From: Scenedesmus sp. ARA3 | Lineage: Eukaryota > Chlorophyta > Chlorophyceae > Sphaeropleales > Scenedesmaceae | Direction of reading: 5' to 3' | DNA length: 24,342 nt | Assembly (NCBI GenBank): GCA_004335835.1 | Contig: RWJK01001883.1 | Span: forward strand, 1 to 24,342 | Shown: piece by piece, positions 1 to 10,800 of the stretch | Layout of the letters: the number at the start of each line of letters is the position of its first letter | Numbering within the stretch: the first letter of the stretch is position 1 | The notes under the pieces: generated by a model | Seen by the model: the letters and a program-made list of their open reading frames with translations, nothing else | What the model was told of the DNA's origin: nothing | Databases searched by the model: none | Made by a program: the position numbers and the translations under genes

Positions 1-58
<58 letters not shown>
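1..58. repeat. (CTG)19 microsatellite at the window edge
   Basis: Nineteen perfect CTG units starting at base 2 run directly into CAG, the 3' splice site of the URM1 exon. The run therefore occupies the polypyrimidine-tract position of an intron whose start lies outside the window. Its true length is unknown because the window begins inside it. Confidence 0.95.
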
Positions 59-59
<1 letters not shown>

Positions 60-61
60 AG

Positions 62-131
62 CGGCACGCTGGATGCAGAGCTGCAGGAGGGCGACAAAGT
101 GCTGTTCATTTCCACGCTGCACGGCGGTTGA
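62..131 (+). CDS. URM1: Ubiquitin-related modifier 1, last exon (5' partial)
   Basis: This is the C-terminal exon of URM1, the ubiquitin-fold sulfur carrier that is thiocarboxylated on its terminal glycine by the E1-like enzyme Uba4/MOCS3. It supplies sulfur for 2-thiolation of tRNA wobble uridines in the cytosol and can also be conjugated to proteins. After the acceptor AG at 60-61, one leftover base and 22 codons read through LDAELQEGDKVL and end in FISTLHGG followed by TGA at 129-131. FISTLHGG at the extreme C-terminus is diagnostic of the family, and the diglycine sits directly before the stop, so no processing protease is needed. About 75-80 residues of the beta-grasp fold must lie upstream of the window. 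Other GG-ending ubiquitin-like proteins (MoaD, ThiS) lack this exact ending. The family call is seen directly; the function is family knowledge. Confidence 0.88.
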
Positions 132-984
132 GCAGCGTGCTACGGCTATGTTATTGCTGTGGCTTGATTAGTGATGGTTTGATGATGATGACGGCGGCTG
201 AGCAGCAGCTGCACGCAACATTGGCAGCTGCATTTACTCAGGTCGGCGGCAGCAGCACTGTCCCCAATGTGGCACATCTGCAGCCTGTTGGACTTGAGTT
301 ATCTTGTTGCGCAGCATTGCAGTGCTGACAGCGCCTGCATATCTAGCTAGATATAGGGGTTGGCTTTCTATTATTAGCTGGCTGATGTGTGTCGGGCATA
401 GACTGGGTGTTGTGCCTGCAGAAGCAACCCCACGCAGTGAACATGCAGCAGTGGCCAGGTCAACATATGTGGGGCGGCTGTTGCGTACTTGCTGAAAGGA
501 GTGTTGACGGTCGCTCTTGGTTGAAGGGTGCTGACAATGCACCCCCTGACGCGCAAACACACACGTTGCATCAACCATCAAGGATGCAGAGAGTTGGGGC
601 GTGCTGTCACAGAACGGTTCTGTCAGGGACCGCTGTCATGTCGTGAGATCAAATGCCGCCGGCGTGATTCCCCTTGGTGCCGTTGTAGCAGTGTACTGCG
701 TACGCCCACACACTCAGTGCGACCACATGCGCAAGGCCAGCAGTTGTGTGCCTTGCTGTTTGCAGCTTTTACGGCAGCGTCATCGCTGTCAATGCGGTGA
801 CCACTATGTTGCATGGCCGTGCTGTTTTTATGCCACAGCATTGCATGTGGCCCAATCAACATTCCGTATCCTGCTGGCATCACGGGTGTGCTGCGAGGAC
901 AGCAGCTGCAGTTGCAGCAATTGTGTGGCTGCCCGTTGCAAAATTCATCAAAGGCGCCCCAAGCCGTGAATTTGAGCCTCAAAC

Positions 985-1030
985 GTGACCACAGTGCGCC
1001 CTCAATGGTGACCACAGTGCGCCCTCAATG
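985..1030. repeat. Two perfect 23-bp tandem copies
   Basis: Bases 985-1007 and 1008-1030 are identical and each begins gtgaccacagtgcgccc. The octamer gtggtcac at 1033-1040 is the inverted complement of the repeat start (gtgaccac), so a hairpin or a two-fold binding site is possible. No function is visible; it lies in 3' flanking or intergenic DNA. Confidence 0.8.
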
Positions 1031-1476
1031 ATGTGGTCACAGCATGCGGCGTGCTGGCTGGCTTGTGTTGTCACCCACCGGCGGCTTTGTTGCCGTTTGC
1101 CGGATTGAATTGTGACATTGTCACACGCCAATTGACTGACAGCCGGCTGCAGCCTGCTACTTGGTGTTGCAAGCAGTGCAACAAAGCATTGCAAGCCGGC
1201 TAGAAAGCTGCTGATTGCTGGCGTGTTTGGCAACCTGCAATTCCTTGTAACCTGGCGGTGACTCATGATGCTCACTGCTGACAGGCATGCCCCGTCATGC
1301 GGGTTTGAAGCCCACTGATTTGCATGAGCCATGCTACAGCTCAGCCAAGTTTGGTGCCCCGCACCCATCATGCCATGATGGGTGGCCCATCTCATATCCA
1401 TTATCTAGTTGAAGGCACAACTGGCGAGTACAGGCAGCTGGTTGTTGATAAGGGGAAAGCATCAACATGATTGACG

Positions 1477-1481
1477 TTACA
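1477..1481 (-). terminator. Candidate TGTAA polyadenylation signal for V-ATPase c
   Basis: Green-algal transcripts usually carry TGTAA shortly before the cleavage site. Reading the minus strand below the V-ATPase c stop (2084), the first TGTAA I found is here, giving a 3' UTR of about 0.6 kb. A five-base motif is weak evidence by itself. Confidence 0.25.
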
Positions 1482-2083
1482 TTTGGTAGGCACAAGTACA
1501 CTGGTAGCCAGAAAGAAGTATCACAATGCCATTGCCAATGAAGCACGGGACAACACCAGCTACTGCCAATATGTGCAGCAAAGCACCACATCACACAGCC
1601 TGCTGTGACACCCTTCTGATGAAGACCAGTCGACAGACAACTTCACCCTTGCTAGTTGCTAGAATGCAATCCGTTCTTGCTCTTCTGCACCTTGCGCAGA
1701 GGATCAAAAGGCAGCCAAAAACAAAGCCGTCATGGTGTATCCTTGCAGTGCACGCACACCTATCAGCCCAAACAGACAGGCACGGCACCGACTGGCAAGG
1801 TGAGCGCCATGCTTGATCCTATCAATACGGCAGCATACGATGTGCTGCACTGCTCAAACCAAAGGCAGCACAGTTGCTAGGCACTGCGTAATGTTGACTG
1901 CTGCGCAGCAGCCCCAGTGACACTCCAGCCGCACGCCGCAAGCCCACAGCTGCTGCTGTTGCCTTTGAAAGCGCAGGCACTGCTGCAGTGCTTGGCCAAG
2001 CAGCCTTGGCTCCACGCCTGGCTGCCGCAGCAGCTGTGTCGCATGCAGCTGCAGCAGCTTGGAAGCAGAGCACAGTGCGCTGA

Positions 2084-3707
2084 TTATGCTGCAGCGGCGC
2101 TGCCAGCCTTGGAAGACAGAATGATGCCGACTGCACAGCAGAAGACAGCAGCAGCACATGCATAGGAGATGTCAGCGAGACTGCGCTCCTGCAGTATAGA
2201 GTAGAATCGCTGCCATGCTGCATGCATGAGGTGCACGCGGTGCTTACACACATACAGGCACAGCTATGCTGCATGCAAAAAGAGCAACAGGTGCGCTGCA
2301 AAAAACACCAACAGCCGGCTCAAGTTATTGTAAGTGCACAGCATACTGGGAATGCTGAAGAGCTGTGTGAAGAGCTGAGTCTGGCAGGCATTGCAGCAAT
2401 GACCTCAATACTCAGCTTTTCACCTAGCTCTGCGCATACACAGCACACACCAGTACATAGCACAACCGCATGCGTGGCAGGCGGGCGTGTTCTGTTGCTG
2501 CTGTGTGCGGTATTGCTGCCCGCTGTGAAGCAGCACCCTGGCCACTCACCAATCAGGCCGTACAGCGCCAGAGCCTCAGCGAAAATGAGAATCAGGATCA
2601 TACCCACGAACAGCTTGGGTTGCTGTGCGTTCGCCCTGCAGCAGCAACAGCGGCAGCAGCAGTCCCTCTGCGTCAATACCTGACGCATGGCTGCTTGCAG
2701 GAAACATGCACGGCACTGCACGCACACCTGCAGACCCCATGCACTACAAAAAACACACTATTCAAAAACCAGTACATGCACAGCTCAACACACAAGCAAC
2801 TGGAGTCGAGCAGAAGCCAGAAGCAAAAGCAGCAGCCAACAGCAGCACCCACCTCACGCCAGCATCACCCACGATGCCGATAGCCATGCCAGCAGCCAGG
2901 CCAGCCAAGCCGCACGACAGGCCGGAGGCCAGGTGTGCGAAGCCGTCAAACAGGGTGTACTTGCCGGGGGTGACTGCAGGAAGCAGGCCATGCGCAGCGC
3001 GGCAGTGTTTGGCATGCGTGTTGTGACCGCTACGAAGCAGCACCTTGCAACAGGAGCAGCAATGGGCTGCTGCAGTCTAGAAGTGCTAGCAGCAACTGAC
3101 GGGTTTCGTTGTGACGCTGAAATGCCCAAGGTGATGCCCTGGCCGAGTTCAGGGGGCATGCTTTACTAGTGGTAAGCCTGCTGCTGCTGTGCTCAACCTC
3201 CCCTCATCAACTGCTGCAGCATGGCCAGCCCTGCTGCTACAAGTGCCAGGGAGGCAAGAGTGGCTGAACATACCTCCCGTGCTGATGATCACAGCAATGA
3301 TCAGGCCGTAGATGCCCAGCACTCCCGCCATGACCACGGGCACGATAGACTTCATCACCAGCTCTGGCCTCATCACGCCCATGGAGGCGATGCCCACGCC
3401 TGACTTTGCTGTGCCATACGCTGCGCCCATGCCTGCACAGCACCGCGGAACCAGCGCGTCGGTCAGCAACAAGCGTGGCGAAGACAACCATGATCTCTTT
3501 CCCCCAGGCTTCGCAACTCCCAGCAGGCATCTAGCTGCGTGCGACCACTGCCACGTATGGACAATATATTAAGCTTCCAGCTACGTGGCCAACTTTGCCG
3601 TGCTGCTTACATGAGAAGACCAGGGCTGATGCTGCACCGATGAAACCAAAGAAGGGTGCCGTGTCCTGAGAGGACTCCGACGCCTGAAGAAGCATACGTC
3701 CGTCCAT
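2084..3707 (-). CDS. V-type proton ATPase 16 kDa proteolipid subunit c
   Basis: Encodes the c subunit of the membrane-embedded rotor ring of the vacuolar H+-ATPase, which carries protons during ATP-driven acidification. Five exons on the minus strand: 3707-3611, 3432-3274, 2973-2853, 2635-2550 and 2130-2084, all with GT-AG introns and consistent phases, total 510 nt (169 aa plus TAA), the usual family length. Landmarks in order: [16 protein letters not shown] (TM1), [44 protein letters not shown] (TM2), [19 protein letters not shown] and [13 protein letters not shown] (TM3), then [20 protein letters not shown] (TM4). The proton-carrying glutamate is E146 of FAEALALYG. The tail is [16 protein letters not shown] chose ATG at 3707; an in-frame ATG at 3695 is the alternative. 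It stands head-to-head with the beta-mannosidase. Unlike its neighbours, it shows no duplicated exon edges in its introns. Confidence 0.95.
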
Positions 3708-4896
3708 GATGAAAGCTAGTTGTAAGAAGCTTTGTCAGGCGCTCAGCAAGCAGTTGTGATGGGCGGGGCTACGCTTGGACCAGTTTCCTGTGGGCACGAC
3801 GCAAAGATCAGCAAACTAGCGTATGTGGAGCGCCTATGACAGCAGCTTGCTCTCGCTGCTGATCTGCTGCTGCAAGCAGGCAGAACGCGCCGTGTCAGTG
3901 ACAGGGTGTAAAAAGCCCTAGGGCTAAGCCAAGTCAAATTTCCTGATCTGGCGGCTTACCAGCTACACTGAACACGTTAACCAATTGATATTGTGACTAC
4001 GTCTTCATGTAGAAAGATGCTGCTGCTGGTGCTGCAGTTGCAGCACAGCTACTGGCACTGCTCAGCAGTGCTGGCGTGTGAAAAGGCATACTTATGCTAC
4101 TGATGCCACGCACAACGGCCAAACAAACACGATTGTGTTATTACATTCTTATAGGTGTTGTATAGGTATGGCAGTTCTGAGTGTCTGTCAGGCTACTACC
4201 TCAGTGGGCCCTTGAAGGCAAGGCTTGTCTGTGACCAGCAGCTTGTTTACAACTTGCGTAGGATAGTGATGTGCAAAAGGTGCAAAAGTGAGTCAGCAGG
4301 CATCCCACAGTGTTTGCAAGCTCAGAACCTGCTGCTTCTCACGGCAGCACAGCCAGCATGACAGCACCACCAGCCTGGCAGGTGCTGTTGATATTGGCAT
4401 GACATGCACATCGCTGCTACATGGAGGCAGCGCAAAGGTCCAGCTTTATGCGAACGGTGAGGATGGTAGTTTGTCGTAACAGCGGGTTATGGGTTGTAGG
4501 AACGAGAAGTGTAAGTGCAGCAGACGTCACCCCAAGGAGGAAAGTACTGCGCGAGGCAGTACACCGACAATGACTGCTTTAGGCTGCATAACAGCCACTT
4601 AGCAAAGCTAAATACAGTAATGTGAGGATCGAGCTTCCAATATCGTGTAAGCACAACCCAACATCCTCCCACGGTCAAGTCTGGTTACAATTCGGTTCGG
4701 CTTGTTCTGCCATAAAGAACCACCAACGGGAAACTCAGGCCACTCAGAAGTATTTGTCCCGGTTCGTTCACCATTGCAGATACAGATCGTGTTTATTTCT
4801 TGGTTGATTGCCCGCAACGGTATTGTGCCGCCCGCTGGCACGTGAAATCAGCGACTCAGACACCGCCAGAGCATTGATTTTCGTTATTTCAACAAC
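3708..4896. promoter_or_regulatory. Divergent 1.2 kb region between V-ATPase c and beta-mannosidase
   Basis: This gap separates the two start codons of a head-to-head pair and must hold both promoters and 5' UTRs. I see no coding exon in it and no clear TATA box. The mannosidase ATG at 4897 has a favourable context (caacaacATGGCG). A short CTG-rich stretch lies at 4019-4045. Confidence 0.55.
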
Positions 4897-7800
4897 ATGG
4901 CGCGGGGGCTGCTGCTTGGCAGCCTGCTGGCGACCCTGCTGATGGCAACAGTCAAGGCGGAGGCAGTACTCAACCTGGATGGCATGCCCTGGACACTAAC
5001 AAACGGCAACGGGTCAATCTCGCTGACTACAAACATTCCGGCTTATCCGCTGGAGGTGCTGCGCTCTAATGGGGTCATTGGCGATCCTCTGTACAGGTAC
5101 ACCAACCACCACTTTTGACTGCACGCAATAGAGAAGCACGCCCATAGCCACGAGCGCACCCCTACCGTGCAGCGGTTTGTTTCTGCTGTAATGCGGTTCT
5201 TTGCGTGTCAAGCGCTGTCAGCCACCACCAAGTTGACAGCAGTGACAGCACTTTGCGTGGTGCACTGCATGTGGGCTGTTGTGCTGCTGCTGCTGCTGCG
5301 TCTGCTCCTGCTGCTGCGTATCTGTTGTAACATCAAAATAATTGTATAGCCACTAGCCATTAGCCAGGACAGCTCTTCATGCTTGCTTGTAAGAGCACAC
5401 ACGTACCCATGTGCCACGCCACGGCACCACCATGCATCCTCAACCGCCAACCGACACTCACACTGCTGCTGCCGCTGCTGCTGCTGCTGCTGCCACAGGT
5501 ACGGCGAGCAGGACAGCCGCTGGGTGGCCTTCCAAGAGTGGACCTTCAGCGTGACCTTCTCAGCTGAAGATGCAGCCAAGCTGGCAGCACAGGAGCAGGC
5601 CGTGCTGTACCTAGGAGGTGTCGACACCTTTGGCACCATCTCCGTCAACGGCCAGACAGTGCTGCAGACCAACAACTTTCACAGGTGATGATAATGCGAC
5701 GGAATCAGCATGGCGCATAGCGTGTGCTTGTGGCCTAGACACATGAGCAGTATCATGTACGCACAGTTTTGGAGCTGACACAGCAAGCATGAAGCTTTTA
5801 GTTGCAGTGCCGCTGGCCTCAATCTTTGCCTGTGAACCCCTGAACACCACCCCGCTGCTGCTATCCATCCTGTCTCCAACTGTCCTGCAGGCACTGGACT
5901 GTGCCTAGAGAGTCTTTCCTGGATGCTTGCTTGCAGTGTGAACTCCTATCTTGCCTGTACATGAACCTCCCTGCTGCTGTGCTTGCATCTTACGTGTGGT
6001 GTAAATGTAAACCTCTGCTTGCAGGCACTGGACGGTGCCCATCAAGTCTTTCCTGGATGCCTCAGGGCCCAACACCCTCACCATCAGCATCGCCCCTGCC
6101 TACAACACCACGCTTGAAGAGCAGGCCAAGTACCCCTACTTCATCCCAACACTCTACGTGAGCGCAGCAGCAGCAGCAACAGCAGCAATGCGGTTCACTT
6201 GCGGCAACAGGGTGTACCAACAGCTGGTGTGCATTTATGCATGCATGCGCCTACTGGATGTCTGGTGCAGGATGATTTACCATGGACTGACTGCCACGCT
6301 GCAGCAGCAAACAGCAGTGTGAGCGGTAGCGTGGCGGGCCCATGTCTGAGCCCTTGTGGCACTAGATGCCCAATGTTCATACAGCCGGTGTTCAACAACC
6401 TGACCTGCAAGCACAGCTGACCGCAACCGTCCACAGCAGCCACAGCTTTATGCGACATAGCCTGTCTGCCACAAACTTGCTCCCAAAGTGCAAAAGTCAT
6501 GCTGCACTGTAGCCCAAACCTTATAGCACATTTGCTGCTGCTGCTGCATGCAGAATACCGGCTCCATCGGCGCCTACAACTTTGCCAGGAAGCCCGCTTT
6601 CGACTTTGGCTGGTGCGTGCTGCACAGCACAGTTCAGCTGAATGGCAGCCAGCACAGAGCAGAACTCAGTTCGCACCAAGTGCCATGCAGCACAGCCCGG
6701 CCCAGCTGTCCTGCAGCTAGCTCGAAGCAGCTTTTCCTGCAGCCAGCTAAAAAGTCCTGCAGCACCGCCTGCATTAGCTGCCCTGCAGCCAGCTGCGAGC
6801 AGCTTTCTTGCAGCCAGCTGCGAGCAACAGTCAATGGCCAGCAGCTAAGACAAAATGGCAGCTGTGCTTTGTTGTCCGGTAAGTCGCCGCAGCCTGCAGG
6901 GGATTGCCAAGCAGCCGTGGCAGTTGCATGTGCTACGGTGAGGCTGCCAAAATAGGGTTCAAGCGCTCAGCATACAGCAGCGTCTGACCGTCCTCTTGCT
7001 GCTGCTGCTGCTGCTGTTGCTGCTGCCACCTACCCGGCAACTGCTGGTGGCCACTGCCACCTCTTTTCCTTGCTGCCTGGCGCCAATAGGGACTGGTGAG
7101 TGTGTCTGTAATCACAGCCGCATGCAAGCCTTGGCAGCTGCCCTGCCTGTTTGGAGCCAGCTCCATTGTTTGCTGCACGCAAACCCCTTGTGTTCCTGCA
7201 AAAAGCGTCCATGTGTGCATTCTTTCCCTAGCTCTTGCCGAGTGATGTGCCTTGCAAAGCATTCTGCGTGTTTGTGTGTGTGTTGCTCCTTGCCTGCAGG
7301 GGGCCTGCCTTTGCTGCCTCAGGCATCCACGGCACCGTCAAGATCATCGCCTTCAGCAAGCCCACACTGGCAGGTAAGCTTCATCATATTACCATGTAAG
7401 CTACAGGCAGGTAGGCTTGAGCACAGCAACAGTGTCCAGGCAGAGTGTGCCGTTCCTGCAAGCTGTAGCTCTGAAAGAGCATTGCCTTCAGCAAGCCCAC
7501 CCTGGCAGGTGAGCAACACTCATAGAGTCAAATATACCTAAGTGTTTCTGCTTTTGCATCAGAGCAGACTCGACTGTTCCTGCAAGAAGTAGCTTGTGGG
7601 CAATTGCACACGTCTTCGCCTTGAGTAAGCCCACGCTGGCAGGCAGGGCGCGGCACAGCAGCAGCAGCGGCCAGAGCAGAGGGTGCTGTTCCTGCAGGCT
7701 GTGTCATCTTCCTGTAAATCTCCTTATGAATGTTGGCAAGTGTCCAACGCAGAAGTATGATCCGCGCCTCTGCTCTGCCTCCCCTTTGCAGGCGCCTACC

Positions 7801-10800
7801 TTGCGCAGAGCCACGATGACGAGTTCTTCACCCTCAAGGTGACCAGCCAGTTCCTGACACCCGACTCTGGCGGCTACGGCACGCTGCGCCTGGCACTACC
7901 AGAGCTGAACGTCACAGTGGAGCAGGAAGTGGAGTTCCTGGCTGGGCGTCAGAACTCTGCAGGTGGGTCTGCAGTACCTAGTGTCTAAGTTTGGGTGGCT
8001 TAGGATGGGTGACTCGGGTGCGGCTGGCATTGCAGCAGAAATCGGGCTGGTGCGTATACAGCACAATACTAAGGTTTTAGATATGCACTGCAATTGGGCG
8101 GCTACGGCACGCTGCGCCTGGCACTACCAGAGCTGAATATTACAGTGCAGCAAGAAGTGGAGTTCCTGGCTGGGCGCCAGAACTCTGCGGGTGGGTGTAC
8201 AGCATCTGGGTTTGGGTGGCTTAGGGTGGGTTACTGGGGTGCGGCTGGCATTGCGGCAGAACTCAGCAGGCGGCCTGGTGCGTATCAAGCACATTATTAG
8301 GTTTGGGATGAGAATTGGAATTGGGCGGCTACGGCACGCTGCGCCTGGCACTACCAGAGCTGAACATCACTGTTGAGCAAGAAGTGGAGTTCCTTGCGGG
8401 GCGGCAAAACTCTGCAGGTGGGCTGACTGGTGTGTTGAAGCCTGGTGGTAGGTCGATTGCTGTGAGGCTGTCGAACATGTCCACCATGCTGCTGCCTGCC
8501 TGTGTGTTGCCAGCCGCTGAGCCGACGTGTTTGAGGATGCCACCAGCATCCAGTTGCCGTGGTCTGACCTAAATGCGCTGCTGCTGCCTGCCTGTCTGCT
8601 GCTGCTGCCGCTGCTGTGCAGACCTGTTTGAGGCAGCCACGTCCATCCAGGTGCCCCGCGCTGACGTGGAGCTGTGGTGGCCGGCTGGCGGCAACTACGG
8701 CAGCCACAAGTGAGTGGCAACAGCTGATCTACATCATTGTCTGTACTTGCTTCTTTGCGTCGCAGCACCCTTGCACTTGGTCAGCAAGTTGCAGAGCAAA
8801 ACATAAGTTTAAGATGCCGGCGGCAATTACAGCAGCCACAAGTGCGTGGGGACAGGTAGAGGGGACAGCCAAGCCACATCATGTACAGTAGTGAAAAAGT
8901 ATGAAGTACAACGTGACAATCGATGTTGGGCCATTTCGATTCTAGTGCGGCACCTTGGCCCATGCCTCACACCTGGCACTTTAGGAACCGCTGTCGAACC
9001 TAACCCTATCACGCCTGCCTCATTCCCTGCTGCTGCTGCAGGCTGTACAATGTGACAATCGAGTTCGAGCCGCTCGGTTCCTGGTGCGGCACCTTGGCCC
9101 AAGGCACACCCCGGCCCCGCAGGCCCAGCACCGGCTACAGCTTCCTTGATCAGCTGCTGGGCATGCCAGGGGCCCCTGGTGCTGCTTCTGGCGTTGACTT
9201 CAACCTGGATGTGCAGGACGGCCTGCGCGCTTCATTGAACGTCGGCGACCTGTTTGACTTCAACATCCAGGTAAGCAGGTTGCTTTCTGTTTGTGACAGT
9301 TTGAAGGAATTGCGGTTTTGGGGTTTGGATTTAGGGTTTGGGTTTGAGCCAATCACAGGCCCAGCACTGGCTACAGCTTCCTTGATCAGCTGCTGGGCAT
9401 GCCAGGGTCCCCTGGTGCTGCCTCGGGCGTTGACTTCAACCTGGATGTGCAGGACGGCCTGCGCGCATCACTCAACATCGGCGACCTGTTTGACTTCAAC
9501 ATCCAGGTAAGAGATGTGTCTCTGTTTGTAACTGTTCGATTGAATTGAGGTTTTGGGTTTGGATTTAGTTGCCAAGCGCAGGCCCAGCACTGGCTACAGC
9601 TTCCTTGATCAGCTGCTTGGCATGCCAGGGTCCCCTGGTGCCGCTTCGGGCGTTGACTTCAACCTGGATGTGCAGGACGGCCTGCGCGCTTCATTGAACA
9701 CCGGCGACCTCTTCGACTTTAACATCCAGGTAAGCAGGTATATGTTTGTAGTTTTGATAACACTTGAGGTTCTAGGGTTTGGTTGTAAGGTTTGGGAACT
9801 GGCTACAGCTTCCTTGATCAGCTGCTGGGCATGCCAGGGGCCCCTGGTGCTGCCTCAGGGGTTGACTTCAACCTGGATGTGCAGGACGACGGCCTGCGCG
9901 CATCTCTGAACATCGGCGACCTGTTCGACTTTAACATCCAGGTAAGCAGGTGTCTTTTTTGGACACATTGAAGTGAGTTTTGGGGTTTGAATTTAGGGTT
10001 TGGGTTTGAGCCAAGCGCAGGCCCAGCACTGGCTACAGCTTCCTTGATCAGCTGCTGGGCATGCCAGGGGCCCCTGGTGCTGCCTCAGGGGTTGACTTCA
10101 ACCTGGATGTGCAGGACGGCCTGCGCGCTTCATTGAACATCGGCGACCTGTTTGACTTCAACATCCAGGTCAGTGACGTCTGGCTTTCTGGGCGTAGTTG
10201 GGATCTCATGGTGAAGTTCGCGGTGAAGTGTGGTAGCGCACTGAAAGATCGCGATTAGATTTGCAGCTTGATGACCTGGCATCCATGTTCCACAGCTGTC
10301 TGGCTCACATATGGCTGTACATGTACATCTGCCTCCTATGCTGCTGCTACACCCTGTCGCAGATCGGCCAGGGTGCTAACGGCCGCCCCGGCGCAGCTGG
10401 CAGCAGCAACGCTGGCGCAGACAGCAGCAGCAGCAGCGGCACTGCTGGTGCCGTGGCCAGCAGCGCGGAGTGCAGCTACGTGAAGAAGCGCATCGGCTTC
10501 AGGACTGTGGAGCTGGTGACTGACCCTCTCGACAAGGCGGTGCAGGTGGGCTGTCTGGATTTTTTCTGGCTTGTGTGGGGGGTGCGTTTGGTCACAACAG
10601 ATGAGGCTACGTGGGAAAGCGTCTTGGTTTCAGGATTGTAGAGCAACCAGAACCCCTAGGCCACCTCTATGCACTTTCCGCTGCTGCTGCTGCAGGACCT
10701 GTTTGGTGACAAGCCCGGGTTCAACTTCAGCGAGAACCCCAAGATCATCGACAGCATCCTGTTCAAGCAGGAGGGCTGGCAGTGGGCGCTGAGCGACAAC

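Larger units (their letters stand above)
132..2083. other. Convergent intergenic region, 3' flanks of URM1 and V-ATPase c
   Basis: About 1.95 kb between two convergent genes. I found no exon-like segment with a recognisable motif, no tRNA and no mobile element. Reading frames here are short and rich in Cys, Ala and Gln, as expected from random CTG/CAG-rich sequence. The region should contain both 3' UTRs. It holds the 23-bp duplication at 985-1030 and a small inverted repeat (tgtgac-att-gtcaca) at 1111-1125. Confidence 0.6.

Noticed and set aside
1822..2301. 159-codon minus-strand frame rich in Ala, Cys and Ser
   Set aside because: It overlaps the last V-ATPase c exon in another frame and has the composition of CTG/CAG-rich non-coding DNA.
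5185..5350. Frame with a Leu-rich stretch near the mannosidase start that looks like a membrane segment
   Set aside because: It is intron 1, and the Leu run is the CTG tract. Exon 1 joins exon 2 with exact phase (LYR then YGEQD).
9310..10010. TTTAGGG-like motifs (gggtttggatttagggtttggg) resembling plant or algal telomere repeats, also near 23765-23915
   Set aside because: They are short, degenerate and tied to each copy of the duplicated introns. There is no tandem telomere array, so G-rich intron sequence is the simpler reading.
9123..10168. Regularly spaced repeats that might suggest a CRISPR array
   Set aside because: The units are about 150-bp exon fragments with splice donors in a eukaryotic gene, not short identical repeats with unique spacers.
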